A stretch of DNA of 53,999 nucleotides, from NCBI GenBank assembly GCA_964469505.1, contig CAYXZO010000010.1, forward strand, positions 1 through 53,999. The letters are read 5' to 3'. The stretch comes from CAYXZO01 sp964469505 (GTDB taxonomy: Bacteria > Fidelibacterota > UBA8477 > JABMPR01). Numbering within the stretch: position 1 is the stretch's first letter; each line of letters begins with the position of its first letter. A program made the translations under genes and the position numbers. Positions 1-8,146 of this stretch are shown here, piece after piece. The notes under the pieces are model-generated. The model did no database searches. It saw nothing but the letters and a program-made list of their open reading frames with translations, and was not told where the DNA came from.

Positions 1-185
1 AACCAATCGAAGACCTTGATGGCAATGGCCACACCGATGGAGAAGCCCAAAGAGGCTGCGATGGCCCAGCCGATACCTTCAGCGTAGCGGGTCCAGATGG
101 ATTTCATCATGAACGGCTGTGCCGCTAAGAGGGATGAGGCACTAAGTAGAATCATACTGCCGAAAGCCAAAGCTTTTTTCCACAT
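1..185 (-). CDS. Small membrane protein, 3' end outside the window
   Basis: The gene reads leftwards from an ATG at 185 and runs off the window, so only 61 residues are visible. A good ribosome site (AAGGAGAAA on the minus strand, 189-197) lies just upstream. The start is a signal-type hydrophobic stretch (about residues 5-20, ending A-S-S-L-L-A-A), followed by a second hydrophobic helix (residues 37-58) ending K-V-F-D-W. The second helix resembles the beginning of DUF350-type small membrane proteins, but the diagnostic part would lie outside the window, so this is only a suggestion. It follows the secreted hypothetical at 220-684 on the same strand with a 34-nt gap, and the two are probably cotranscribed. 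Confidence 0.6.
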   Translation of the reverse strand, partial: MWKKALAFGSMILLSASSLLAAQPFMMKSIWTRYAEGIGWAIAASLGFSIGVAIAIKVFDW

Positions 186-219
186 GTTTAGTTTCTCCTT
201 ATGCTGATTGGTTTTTTAT

Positions 220-684
220 TCATGACAAATCGGTTATCAAACACTCGCGGGTAAACTGTTCAATACTCATTAAATGGTTGTAAAGCTTTTCGCAACATTC
301 GGCTGATGCAGCGGTAACCACCTGTTCCGTTTCCTTGAACTCCATCTCGGCGATTACCACGATTTGATCCAGGCCGGAAGCGGTTTGCTGAGATACGGCC
401 CCGGCTATCAGGTAGGCGGTTAGCACACTGTTGGTGAGATTAGTGCGCCGCACGAATAATCGAATGTACAGTACCCGGCCCCAGCCTTCCACTTTGCGAA
501 TATCCAGGGCGCTGCGAGGTAGATCAATACCCTGTTGGCGAAAAAGCTGTTGAGTATAACGAATGGTTTGCCAATCATCCAGACGGGAAGGAGAAGCAAA
601 GACTCCAGACGAAGCGAGCACAAGGACTAGCAACCAAAGCCATGTGTTTTTAAAAAGAGTAGTATCTCCGATACTCCGCCTCAT
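220..684 (-). CDS. Secreted hypothetical protein
   Basis: Function not recognised. I choose the ATG at 684 (154 aa) because it puts a clear signal peptide at the N-terminus (hydrophobic core L-W-L-L-V-L-V-L-A-S-S-G-V-F-A, cleavage probably after V-F-A) and has GGAGAAG at a suitable distance. An upstream in-frame ATG at 741 also has a purine-rich site (GAGGAAATT) and would add 19 residues before the signal sequence. The mature part is about 120 residues with alternating hydrophobic pattern, two adjacent cysteines (E-C-C-E) and one later cysteine, suggesting a small periplasmic or surface domain. It lies upstream of the membrane protein at 1-185 and is divergent from the Crp/Fnr gene. Confidence 0.6.
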   Translation of the reverse strand: MRRSIGDTTLFKNTWLWLLVLVLASSGVFASPSRLDDWQTIRYTQQLFRQQGIDLPRSALDIRKVEGWGRVLYIRLFVRRTNLTNSVLTAYLIAGAVSQQTASGLDQIVVIAEMEFKETEQVVTAASAECCEKLYNHLMSIEQFTRECLITDLS

Positions 685-787
685 GTATCTTCTCCAGCCG
701 TTTAACCTATTGTAGGCGGTCAGGCGAAGCAATTCAACCATAATTTCCTCATTTTTTCTCTTCAGTTACTGATTGTAAGGTTTCCTG

Positions 788-816
788 TGGAAATAGATAG
801 ACTGGTTGTTTATAAT
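788..816 (+). promoter_or_regulatory. Candidate promoter for the Crp/Fnr gene
   Basis: A perfect -10 hexamer TATAAT (811-816) lies 17 nt after TGGAAA (788-793; four of six matches to TTGACA). It would give a leader of about 80 nt before the regulator at 904. It sits in the 219-nt divergent intergenic region between 684 and 904, which otherwise shows nothing I can name. Confidence 0.5.
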
Positions 817-903
817 TGAGCGGCCAAAGGACCTAAAAGGACTCAGAGGGAGAACTCCAGCACCAGTCAGTCACCATATGTAATAACGAAAGGGAACTGA
901 GCT

Positions 904-1602
904 ATGACCGCTTTGCAAGCCACCGTAGATAGTTTACTCTTGGTACCGCTTTTCTCTGACCTAAAAAAGGATGTGCTGGAAAAACTGGCTTCGGTGTGTC
1001 AGCACAAAACCTATGATAAAGACCAGGTCATTTTGTTCGAAGAAGAGATGGGGGAGAGTTTCTTCATCATCGAATCCGGCTCAGTGAAGGTGACGAGGGT
1101 GGCTGAAGACGGTCGCGAAGTAATTCTAGCTTTTCTATACGACGGCGATTTCTTCGGTGAGCTGTCAATTCTCGATGGCGAAGCTCGCTCAGCTAATATA
1201 GTAACACTTGAAAAAACCTCCGTTTACATGATTCATCGTTCCGATTTCCTAGATTTGTTGGAACGCCATCCCAGCGTTTCCATTGCTCTGCTGCGGGAAC
1301 TTGCTCAACGCTTACGTAAATCAGATCAACATATTGAGTTTCTTACCCTAAGTGATGCTGAAGGCAAGCTGGCGGCAATCCTCATTGAATTAGCGGAACA
1401 GTACGGTACCATGCATATGGGTAACGCCACCATACCGCAGCTTCCCATGCAACAGGATTTGGCTAATATCATGGGCACCACGCGGGAAACCGTCTCTAGA
1501 ATGATGAAGAAACTGGAACGCAAACATTGGATTGAACGCCAGGGGTCACGTTTGACCATCAATCGTTATGAAGAGTTCAAAAAAGCCTATGGCAAGAGTT
1601 AA
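904..1602 (+). CDS. Crp/Fnr-family transcriptional regulator
   Basis: A 232-residue cyclic-nucleotide-binding-domain regulator. Residues about 12-130 form the cupin-like sensor domain, with the phosphate-binding-cassette segment F-F-G-E-L-S-I-L-D-G-E-A-R-S-A including the Arg-Ser that contact cyclic nucleotide in Crp. A long dimerisation helix follows, and the C-terminal winged helix-turn-helix is at about 180-210 (Q-Q-D-L-A-N-I-M-G-T-T-R-E-T-V-S-R-M-M). There are no N-terminal Fnr-type iron-sulfur cysteines, so an oxygen-sensing Fnr role is unlikely. The retained cassette makes a nucleotide ligand plausible but does not prove it. The next gene (meaB) starts 10 nt after the stop. The start ATG has AAGGGAA upstream. 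Confidence 0.93.
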   Translation: MTALQATVDSLLLVPLFSDLKKDVLEKLASVCQHKTYDKDQVILFEEEMGESFFIIESGSVKVTRVAEDGREVILAFLYDGDFFGELSILDGEARSANIVTLEKTSVYMIHRSDFLDLLERHPSVSIALLRELAQRLRKSDQHIEFLTLSDAEGKLAAILIELAEQYGTMHMGNATIPQLPMQQDLANIMGTTRETVSRMMKKLERKHWIERQGSRLTINRYEEFKKAYGKS

Positions 1603-1611
1603 TTCCACTTC

Positions 1612-2547
1612 ATGAAGCTGGAACTAGGGGGAATTTTAGCAGGAGAGCGCCTGGCTATAGCCCGGGCGCTTTCTGCAATTGAGAATGCCCGTAACTACCC
1701 GCTGGAAATAATGGATGCCCTCTACCCCTATGTAGGGCGGGCCTATCGAGTAGGAATTACCGGTCCGCCGGGTGCCGGAAAGAGTACGCTTACCGACGGC
1801 CTGATTACTCTTTGGCGGAGGCAGGGACACAAAGTTGGCGTTATCAGCGTGGATCCTACCAGTCCCTTCACCGGTGGGGCTATTCTTGGCGATCGGGTGC
1901 GCATGTCCCAGCACGCCTCCGATCAGGGAGTTTTCATCCGCTCCATGGCCTCCCGGGGCAGTTTAGGAGGGCTGGCCCTCAGGGCACAGGATGCAGCCGA
2001 TGTTTTGGACGCCGCTGGTTGGGACCTCATCGTGTACGAAACTGTTGGAGTAGGCCAGGTAGAATTGGACGTGGCTGAAGCAGCGGATACTACGCTGGTG
2101 GTGTTAGTACCTGAGGCCGGGGATGATATTCAGGCCATGAAAGCCGGTCTATTGGAAGTTGCTGATATCTTGGTACTCAATAAAGCCGACCGACAGGGAG
2201 CTGAACGGGCTTTCATGCAACTACAGGCTGCCCTTGAATTACGCCCAAAACGAAACGGAGAATGGCAACCTAAACTCCTGAGAACCAGCGCTCTGAAGCA
2301 CGAAGGACTGGAAGAGCTGGTGAAAACCATTGAGGAACACCGCGCTTTTCTGGAGAAAAACAACCTTTTGCAAAAACGCCATCAACGACGACTTCGGTTG
2401 AAAATTGAACAGCTGGTGGGAGAGAAAGTACTGCGGGAATTCTGGACTCCTAACCGCCGACACCTCTTCCAGCGATTGATGCAATCCCTGGAGAAAGGTG
2501 AAATGACTCCCCGCCAAATGCTGCAAGAACTTCTGGCTGAATCCTGA
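1612..2547 (+). CDS. meaB: MeaB/ArgK-type G3E GTPase
   Basis: A 311-residue G3E-class GTPase, the usual length for MeaB, which guards and reloads adenosylcobalamin-dependent methylmalonyl-CoA mutase (and related mutases) and works in the cytoplasm. Visible motifs: P-loop G-P-P-G-A-G-K-S-T (about residues 52-60), the segment S-V-D-P-T-S-P-F-T-G-G-A-I-L-G-D-R of this subfamily, Y-E-T-V-G-V-G-Q (switch region), and N-K-A-D for guanine recognition. The C-terminal arm is helical and charged, as in dimerising MeaB proteins. It starts 10 nt after the Crp/Fnr gene. No mutase gene is present in the window, so the client must be encoded elsewhere. Confidence 0.92.
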   Translation: MKLELGGILAGERLAIARALSAIENARNYPLEIMDALYPYVGRAYRVGITGPPGAGKSTLTDGLITLWRRQGHKVGVISVDPTSPFTGGAILGDRVRMSQHASDQGVFIRSMASRGSLGGLALRAQDAADVLDAAGWDLIVYETVGVGQVELDVAEAADTTLVVLVPEAGDDIQAMKAGLLEVADILVLNKADRQGAERAFMQLQAALELRPKRNGEWQPKLLRTSALKHEGLEELVKTIEEHRAFLEKNNLLQKRHQRRLRLKIEQLVGEKVLREFWTPNRRHLFQRLMQSLEKGEMTPRQMLQELLAES

Positions 2548-2572
2548 TACCGCACCTGCGATTTATTTTGGG

Positions 2573-2597
2573 CCCCATCTGCGGGGACTTATTTTTT
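2573..2597 (+). terminator. Weak hairpin plus T-run between meaB and tatC
   Basis: CCCC (2573-2576) can pair with GGGG (2583-2586) around a six-base loop, followed by a T-rich run (2589-2597). The stem is only four G-C pairs, so this is at best an attenuator-like terminator in a 55-nt intergenic gap. Confidence 0.3.
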
Positions 2598-2602
2598 CGG
2601 CG

Positions 2603-3062
2603 ATGAACAATATCAACCAGGCCGAAATGAGCTTTTTGGATCATCTGGAAGAGCTGCGCTGGCGTCTTATAAAAGCCCTGGTCAGCATAGTTCTATTCGG
2701 GGTCATCGGCTTTATTTTTTCCAACGATATTATTGAAGTCCTCAAAGCCCCACTGGATCAGGTCAAACCCCGNNNNNNNNNNNNNNNNNNNNNNNNNNNN
2801 NNNNNNNNNNNNNNNNNNNNNNNNNNNNNNNNNNNNNNNNNNNNNNNNNNNNNNNNNNNNNNNNNNNNNNNNGTTTCTAGCTAGAAGCAGGGGTTACGCT
2901 TATTTAATCATTTTGGTACTGGCTGCAATTTTTACCCCACCTGACCCCTTTACCCAATTAGGGGTGGGTATTCCAATGATGTTGTTATATGAGGTGAGCG
3001 TGCAGGTAAACCGGATTGTACTACGCCGCAAAGATAGAGAGGAAGCCAAGGAAGTCCCGTGA
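2603..3062 (+). CDS. tatC: Sec-independent translocase TatC, interrupted by an assembly gap
   Basis: TatC is the polytopic inner-membrane receptor of the twin-arginine export pathway. The first 56 residues show the family hallmark M-S-F-L-D-H-L-E-E-L-R-W-R-L-I-K followed by transmembrane helix 1. After the gap, about 60 C-terminal residues match the end of TatC, with L-A-A-I-F-T-P-P-D-P-F-T-Q-L and L-L-Y-E-V-S-V-Q. The two parts lie in different reading frames relative to the 100 N placeholder, and about 130 residues are missing relative to normal TatC (around 240-250 aa). The gene is therefore probably intact in the organism and only broken in the assembly. Its TGA overlaps the GTG start of the next gene. 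No TatA/TatB gene is in the window. Confidence 0.9.
2773..2872. other. Assembly gap of 100 N inside tatC
   Basis: Exactly 100 N, the conventional placeholder for unknown length. The surrounding tatC coding parts are out of frame with each other across it, so the true missing length is not 100; family length suggests roughly 400 nt. Confidence 0.95.
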
Positions 3063-4036
3063 GGATCAGCATCAACGATCTGATTCGACCTATTCAAGCG
3101 GAACTGAATGCTTTTGAACGCGAATACGAGAACAGTCTTCGCTCCCATGTTTTCCTTATCAATCAAGTAATGAGGTATGTAGTGGCGCAGAAAGGCAAAA
3201 AAATGCGGCCCATGCTGCTTCTCCTTTGTGCCAAGCTCAACGGTTCATGCAATCAGAACACATACCGGGCTGCCACCCTGGTGGAAGTACTGCACACTGC
3301 CACGCTCATTCACGACGATGTAGTGGACGAAGCCGAAACCCGGCGGGGGCTGCCTAGCCTTAATTCTATCTGGCGCAACAAGGTGAGCGTACTGATCGGT
3401 GATTACCTGTTCAGCAAAGCCCTGATCCAGATGGTTACCTTGGGTGATCCCAAGATGTTGGATTTGCTGGCTGAGACGGCGGATCGGTTGGTGACAGGCG
3501 AAATTGATCAAATTGATCGGGCGCGATCCAACTCCATGACGGAGGAAGCCTATTTCCGGATGATCGAAGATAAAACGGCCTCCCTGGTGGCTACTGCTTG
3601 TAAATTGGGAGCGATGACCACCACCGATAACGAAGAGCATTGGCAAGCAGTTTACGAATACGGCCGCAATTTCGGCATCGCTTTTCAGCTGAAAGACGAC
3701 CTTTTCGACTTTGAGGGTCGAGCCGCCACCGTTGGCAAACCCATTGGCTTGGATTTAAAGCACAATATGGTGACTCTGCCCTTGATTTACGCGGCCCGAA
3801 AACTGGGCGCTAATGACGAACGCCAGTTGCGCAAAATTCTCCGCCGGCAGCAGATTGAGCATGATGAGCCTAAGTTGAGACGGTTAGTGGAGGAAACGGG
3901 AGGTCTGGCATACGCACGTCAGCAACTGGAGAAATATAGTCAGAAAGCCATCCAAGCGCTGGACCTTTTCCCAGATTCTCCCATAAAGCATTCCCTCATC
4001 CAATTCGTAAAATTCAATATTCAACGCCAAAAATAA
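3059..4036 (+). CDS. Long-chain polyprenyl diphosphate synthase
   Basis: A 325-residue trans-isoprenyl diphosphate synthase that extends an allylic diphosphate with isopentenyl diphosphate. Product chain length (quinone side chain, C35-C45 type) is inferred from family only. The first Asp-rich motif is L-I-H-D-D-V-V-D-E-A-E-T-R-R-G and the second is Q-L-K-D-D-L-F-D-F; the K-G-K-K-M-R-P segment near residue 45 binds the homoallylic substrate. The start is GTG at 3059, overlapping the tatC stop. Alternative names are octaprenyl or heptaprenyl diphosphate synthase (IspB/HepT type). No quinone-ring genes are adjacent. Confidence 0.9.
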   Translation: MRISINDLIRPIQAELNAFEREYENSLRSHVFLINQVMRYVVAQKGKKMRPMLLLLCAKLNGSCNQNTYRAATLVEVLHTATLIHDDVVDEAETRRGLPSLNSIWRNKVSVLIGDYLFSKALIQMVTLGDPKMLDLLAETADRLVTGEIDQIDRARSNSMTEEAYFRMIEDKTASLVATACKLGAMTTTDNEEHWQAVYEYGRNFGIAFQLKDDLFDFEGRAATVGKPIGLDLKHNMVTLPLIYAARKLGANDERQLRKILRRQQIEHDEPKLRRLVEETGGLAYARQQLEKYSQKAIQALDLFPDSPIKHSLIQFVKFNIQRQK

Positions 4037-4037
4037 C

Positions 4038-4694
4038 GTGACCCGGGGACCAGAGATCTCACTCCGGGGGGTGGATTTAAGCTATGCCTGGAAAGGATAC
4101 CGGCGCGTCATATTTCAGAATTTCAACTTGCACATCGGCGCCGGCGACTGGTTGCTGGTAACTGGACCCAGTGGCTGTGGCAAGTCTGCGCTTTTACGGC
4201 TCATCATGGGACTCCAATCTCCCGGCGGTGGCGAAATCTGGATCGGTGAGAAACCAATCCACAAGGAAGGTTTGAATGCGGCTCAGGAGATGGGAGCGGT
4301 ATTTCTGGCTCAGAATCATTCCCAATGGCTCCTGGGCCGTACTATCAAAGAAGAATTAGCCCTCTGGAATAACGGCGAGACCAACATAAATCAAATACCC
4401 CCGAAATTATGGGCCTTCCAAGGGAGAGAAAACCAACCGATTGAAGCCTTATCCTGTGGTGAGCGCCAACTCATTTTTCTGGCGGCTCTGTTTAGTCGGC
4501 GTCCCAGGCTCCTGTTGCTGGACGAACCCACCTCATTTTTGGACCAAACTCGCCAGGAACTATTGCATCGTACCCTGGAAGAATTAAACCGCAAGGGAAT
4601 AACCATCGTTCAGACCGGTTTGGAAGAGGATGTACCCCATTGGGGCACTTCCCATTTAGTTTTGCAGGCCTCTCAACTATTGGTGACAGAATGA
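4038..4694 (+). CDS. ABC transporter ATPase subunit (ECF/CbiO-like, first of a pair)
   Basis: A 218-residue stand-alone nucleotide-binding domain. Walker A is G-P-S-G-C-G-K-S, the Q-loop is F-L-A-Q-N, the signature is L-S-C-G-E-R-Q and Walker B is L-L-L-L-D-E-P-T-S. The H-loop position reads I-V-Q-T-G-L-E-E-D where I-V-T-H-D is usual, so the switch histidine is missing. It probably acts as one half of a heterodimer with the next gene, whose H-loop is intact. Its start is a GTG one base after the previous stop, and its TGA overlaps the ATG of the partner. No substrate-binding or transmembrane component is adjacent, so the substrate is unknown. Confidence 0.8.
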   Translation: MTRGPEISLRGVDLSYAWKGYRRVIFQNFNLHIGAGDWLLVTGPSGCGKSALLRLIMGLQSPGGGEIWIGEKPIHKEGLNAAQEMGAVFLAQNHSQWLLGRTIKEELALWNNGETNINQIPPKLWAFQGRENQPIEALSCGERQLIFLAALFSRRPRLLLLDEPTSFLDQTRQELLHRTLEELNRKGITIVQTGLEEDVPHWGTSHLVLQASQLLVTE

Positions 4695-5347
4695 AGCTCC
4701 CTGCAGTTGCTTTTACCTATTCGGACACCGGTTTCAGTCTGGAAGTGCCAAACCTGGAGCTGGCTTTTGCCACTCCAGTCGCGTTGATCGGTCCTAACGG
4801 TAGCGGCAAATCAACCTACGCCCAGTGGTTGGCCGGATTATTGACGGGCAACAAATCGAACGCGGGGGAGTGGTTTTACGTGCCCCAAGGATTGGAAGAT
4901 GCTTTTTTCGCCGACAATCTGGGTCAGCAGTGGGAGTTGATCACTCCTGGCAAATCGTTTGAAGTCCTGGAGAACGAACTGGAGGACCTGGGACTCAGAC
5001 CGGCCGCTTTCTGGCTGCGATTTCCTTTGCCTCTAATGAGTGGTGGTGAAAAGCGTCGGTGTGCTCTGGCGGCTGCTCTGGCTCTGGAACCCGAAGCTTT
5101 GATTCTGGATGAACCCCTTTTAGGGCTGGGGGGGAAAGAAGCGTTGTTGGTCATTGAGAAAATTGATATGTTAGTTCGCATGAAACGCCGATTACTCCTT
5201 ATTTCACACCGTTCCACGCTGATTGACCGATGCAAGGAACTGATCATCTTGGAGCAGGGCAAGCTGAGATTTGCCGGAAGGCGTGAAGCTTATACGGCCT
5301 CTTTGGCAGGGCAGCGGAATGGTATCGGCAGCAACCACGCTGAGTAG
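4691..5347 (+). CDS. ABC transporter ATPase subunit (second of a pair)
   Basis: I start at ATG 4691 (218 aa), which overlaps the previous TGA as ATGA; an upstream in-frame start at 4640 would add an unlikely 17-residue leader. Motifs: Walker A G-P-N-G-S-G-K-S, signature M-S-G-G-E-K-R-R, Walker B A-L-I-L-D-E-P, H-loop L-L-L-I-S-H-R-S. The D-loop reads L-G-L-G-G rather than S-G-L-D. Equal length and tight coupling to the preceding ATPase suggest an ECF A/A'-like or CbiO-like heterodimer, each half contributing different intact elements. A T-component (EcfT/CbiQ) is not visible nearby. Confidence 0.8.
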   Translation: MKLPAVAFTYSDTGFSLEVPNLELAFATPVALIGPNGSGKSTYAQWLAGLLTGNKSNAGEWFYVPQGLEDAFFADNLGQQWELITPGKSFEVLENELEDLGLRPAAFWLRFPLPLMSGGEKRRCALAAALALEPEALILDEPLLGLGGKEALLVIEKIDMLVRMKRRLLLISHRSTLIDRCKELIILEQGKLRFAGRREAYTASLAGQRNGIGSNHAE

Positions 5348-5915
5348 CAAAATCCGCTCCCTTAGACCGTACTTGACTTTAGCCAACGGGATTTCCCTTT
5401 TCCGGGCTACCCTAGCCTTTCCCATCGTCCAAACTTTAAATCAGTGGGATGGTAAATTGACCCATTTCCCCTTCTGGGCAGGTTTTTGGATTGCATTGGC
5501 TGTACTTTCCGATTTCCTGGATGGCTGGTACGCCCGCTCTTACCGTAGTGTTTCGCGCATAGGTAAAATGCTGGATCCCATCGCAGATAAAGTGGTGGTT
5601 TTTTCAGTGCTCCTTTTCGCCCGTCGGGTCTCTAGTCGATTGCCGACCTGGTTTGTGATTATGGTAATAGTTCGTGATTTGTTGATCGCCGCAGTAGGGC
5701 TATTTGTGACCCGACGCAGCAAGCGCGATCTACAGGCTAACCGCCCCGGTAAATTTTCCATTAACTTCACCAGTGCCGCCATTTTGCTTAAGATTCTACA
5801 AGTGGAACCCTGGGGTACTTGGGCCCTGTGGGGAGCGGTGGTGTTGAATGTAGTGTCATTTATGCTGTATATGCGAACCTATTACATCTATTACATCGTG
5901 GAATATCGCACATGA
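5319..5915 (+). CDS. pgsA: CDP-alcohol phosphatidyltransferase (PgsA-like)
   Basis: An inner-membrane enzyme that transfers a phosphatidyl group from CDP-diacylglycerol to an alcohol, most likely glycerol-3-phosphate in the phosphatidylglycerol pathway. The full family signature D-G-x2-A-R-x8-G-x3-D-x3-D is present (starting at the D-G-W-Y-A-R segment and ending D-P-I-A-D). Several hydrophobic helices follow. I choose ATG 5319 (198 aa, with GGCAGGG upstream), overlapping the preceding ABC gene by 29 nt; a GTG-type start further upstream would overlap more. cdsA, which makes its CDP-diacylglycerol substrate, lies in the same run at 10852. The stop overlaps the ftsY ATG. Confidence 0.88.
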   Translation: MVSAATTLSSKIRSLRPYLTLANGISLFRATLAFPIVQTLNQWDGKLTHFPFWAGFWIALAVLSDFLDGWYARSYRSVSRIGKMLDPIADKVVVFSVLLFARRVSSRLPTWFVIMVIVRDLLIAAVGLFVTRRSKRDLQANRPGKFSINFTSAAILLKILQVEPWGTWALWGAVVLNVVSFMLYMRTYYIYYIVEYRT

Positions 5916-6820
5916 GTGTTATGCTTTCTCGTCTGGCGCGGGGTTTGGCTCGAACTCGCGCGCGTTTTCTAAATGGACTGGTCCGCCTGCTCCCCGGGGG
6001 AAAACTGGACCAGGACAAATTGGATGAATTGGAAGCCCTCTTCTTAGAAGCGGATCTGGGGGTGGACGTAACCGAAGAATTACTTGAGGCGCTTAATGAG
6101 GCTGTTAGAGGACGGCAAAACCCTACTCAAAAAGAACTACTGGAAGTATTGAAACAAAAACTGTTGGAAATTTTAGGACCGCCCCCCACCGAACCTGCCG
6201 TGGTAGCGCCCCATGTAGTACTGGTAGTTGGAGTAAATGGAACCGGCAAAACCACCTCCATTGGTAAGCTGGCCTATCGCTACAATCAGCGGGGGCATAA
6301 GGTGTTGATTGCAGCGGGTGATACCTTCCGGGCTGCGGCTATTGAACAACTGGAAATCTGGGCTCAACGAGCCGGTGTGGCCATAATCCGCAATCCCCGT
6401 TCCCGGGACCCGGCGGCAGTAGTTTATGATGCACTTGAGGCTGCCCGGGCGCGCCAGAGCGAAGTAGTCCTGGTGGACACCGCGGGGCGACTCCACACCC
6501 AAGAACCCCTCATGGAAGAATTGAGTAAAATCCGCCAGGTAATCGAGCGGCAATTGGCGCGGGAACCGGCGGAAACCTTGTTGACCATCGATGCCACTAC
6601 TGGGCATAATGGCCTGATCCAAGCCGAACGCTTTTCCCAACGCGCCCCTGTAACCGGTTTATTTTTGACCAAACTGGATGGAACCGCTAAAGGGGGTATA
6701 GCGGTGGCTATAGCCCGCCGTTTGAAGATTCCCGTACGCTATGTGGGATATGGAGAACAATTGGAGGATATGGATTTGTTTGACCCACGACGTTTTGTGG
6801 ATGCTTTACTGGAAGAATAA
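5912..6820 (+). CDS. ftsY: Signal recognition particle receptor FtsY
   Basis: The SRP receptor GTPase that delivers nascent membrane proteins to the translocon. I start at ATG 5912 (302 aa; ATGA overlap with pgsA). The N domain is helical (residues about 10-95), and the G domain shows G-V-N-G-T-G-K-T-T-S-I-G-K-L, A-A-G-D-T-F-R-A-A-A-I-E-Q-L, D-T-A-G-R and T-K-L-D-G-T-A-K-G-G. It lacks the long acidic A domain of the E. coli protein and has only a short basic/hydrophobic N-terminus, as in many bacteria. Confidence 0.97.
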   Translation: MSVMLSRLARGLARTRARFLNGLVRLLPGGKLDQDKLDELEALFLEADLGVDVTEELLEALNEAVRGRQNPTQKELLEVLKQKLLEILGPPPTEPAVVAPHVVLVVGVNGTGKTTSIGKLAYRYNQRGHKVLIAAGDTFRAAAIEQLEIWAQRAGVAIIRNPRSRDPAAVVYDALEAARARQSEVVLVDTAGRLHTQEPLMEELSKIRQVIERQLAREPAETLLTIDATTGHNGLIQAERFSQRAPVTGLFLTKLDGTAKGGIAVAIARRLKIPVRYVGYGEQLEDMDLFDPRRFVDALLEE

Positions 6821-6835
6821 ACCGGAGCGTAAATA

Positions 6836-8146
6836 TTGAGTCGAAAAATACATCTCATCACTTTAGGGTGTTTCAAAAACACCGTAGACAGCGAAGTAAT
6901 TGCCGGTGGTCTGGCGCGGGCTCAATTTGAGCTGGTAGCAGAACCGGAACAGGCCGATACCATTATCATCAACACCTGTGGCTTTATCAACGATGCTAAG
7001 CAGGAATCCATTGACACTATTCTAGAGGCAGCCAAACTGAAAGAAAGCGCGGGGGTTAAGCAGTTGATCGTAACCGGCTGTCTGTCACAACGCTACCACG
7101 ATGAGTTAAAGCAAGCTTTACCGGAAGTTGATGAATTCTTTGGCGCTGAAGATTTTCAAAATCTGCTACACTATTTGACGGGCAAACCTTATTTGCGGGA
7201 TGATCCCCGCCACTGGCGGCGCCTGCTCACTCCGCCGCATTACGCCTACCTCAAAATTGCTGAAGGCTGTGATAACGCCTGCACCTTTTGTGCTATTCCA
7301 CTAATGCGTGGGGGCCAACGCAGTCGCACTATCCCGGATCTACTGGACGAGGCCCAGCGTTTGAGCGAAACCGGTGTTCAGGAATTAATTGTAATCGCTC
7401 AGGACACCACTTCGTACGGCTGGGATCTAAAACCCAAACGATATTTGTATGAGCTACTGGAAGAATTAGAACAGCTTCCCGGTTTGCCCTGGATGCGCTT
7501 GCTGTATGCCCATCCGGCCCACTTTTCCCGTCGTTTGATTCCAGTTTACCAACAAGCGGCTAAACTGGTGCCATACCTCGACATTCCCATTCAACACGCT
7601 GCTGATCGTCTGTTGAAAGCCATGCAGCGGGGATTGGGACAGGATGGAATTCGCCGTTTGCTGAATGAAATTCGTGAGGCAGTGCCTGAAATCAGACTGC
7701 GCACTTCGGTCATCGTAGGTTTCCCGGGCGAGACCGTAGAAGAATTTCAAGAGCTGCTGAAATTCCTGGAGGAGATGGCCTTTGATCGTCTGGGGGTATT
7801 CACATATTCCGAAGAAGAAGGTACCACCGCGGCTGAGTTGGAAGACGATGTCCCCCGGGAGGAAAAGTTGAACCGCATGGATGAAGTCATGGCTTTGCAA
7901 GAAAGTATCTCCCTAGAGAAAAACGAAGCCATGGTGGGGCAGACGATAGAAGTGCTGGTGGATAAACCTGATCCGGAAAAACCCGGTTGGTGGCTGGGAC
8001 GAACACCCTGGGATGCACCGGAAATAGATCAAGTAGTGCACTTACAAGGAAATACCAGCCCTGGTTCTTTCTGCAAAGTGCGCATAACTGCAGCGGAAGC
8101 GTTTTCTTTGACAGGCGAAATCCTAGATGAGGAAAATAATGGCTGA
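6836..8146 (+). CDS. rimO: Ribosomal protein S12 methylthiotransferase RimO
   Basis: A radical SAM enzyme that methylthiolates an aspartate of ribosomal protein uS12 (436 aa, normal length). The N-terminal UPF0004 domain contains L-G-C-F-K-N-T-V-D-S-E and further cluster cysteines (N-T-C-G-F, T-G-C-L-S-Q-R). The radical SAM cluster is E-G-C-D-N-A-C-T-F-C-A-I-P (CxxxCxxC), and a TRAM RNA-binding domain occupies about the last 65 residues. L-G-C-F-K-N (rather than MiaB-like L-G-C-Q-M-N) and the R-G-G-Q-R-S-R segment favour RimO over MiaB. The start is TTG at 6836 with GGAG upstream; there is no better in-frame ATG. Confidence 0.93.
   Translation: MSRKIHLITLGCFKNTVDSEVIAGGLARAQFELVAEPEQADTIIINTCGFINDAKQESIDTILEAAKLKESAGVKQLIVTGCLSQRYHDELKQALPEVDEFFGAEDFQNLLHYLTGKPYLRDDPRHWRRLLTPPHYAYLKIAEGCDNACTFCAIPLMRGGQRSRTIPDLLDEAQRLSETGVQELIVIAQDTTSYGWDLKPKRYLYELLEELEQLPGLPWMRLLYAHPAHFSRRLIPVYQQAAKLVPYLDIPIQHAADRLLKAMQRGLGQDGIRRLLNEIREAVPEIRLRTSVIVGFPGETVEEFQELLKFLEEMAFDRLGVFTYSEEEGTTAAELEDDVPREEKLNRMDEVMALQESISLEKNEAMVGQTIEVLVDKPDPEKPGWWLGRTPWDAPEIDQVVHLQGNTSPGSFCKVRITAAEAFSLTGEILDEENNG

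Noticed and set aside
904..1602. Reading the regulator as an oxygen-sensing Fnr
   Set aside because: The N-terminus lacks the cysteine cluster needed for an iron-sulfur sensor.
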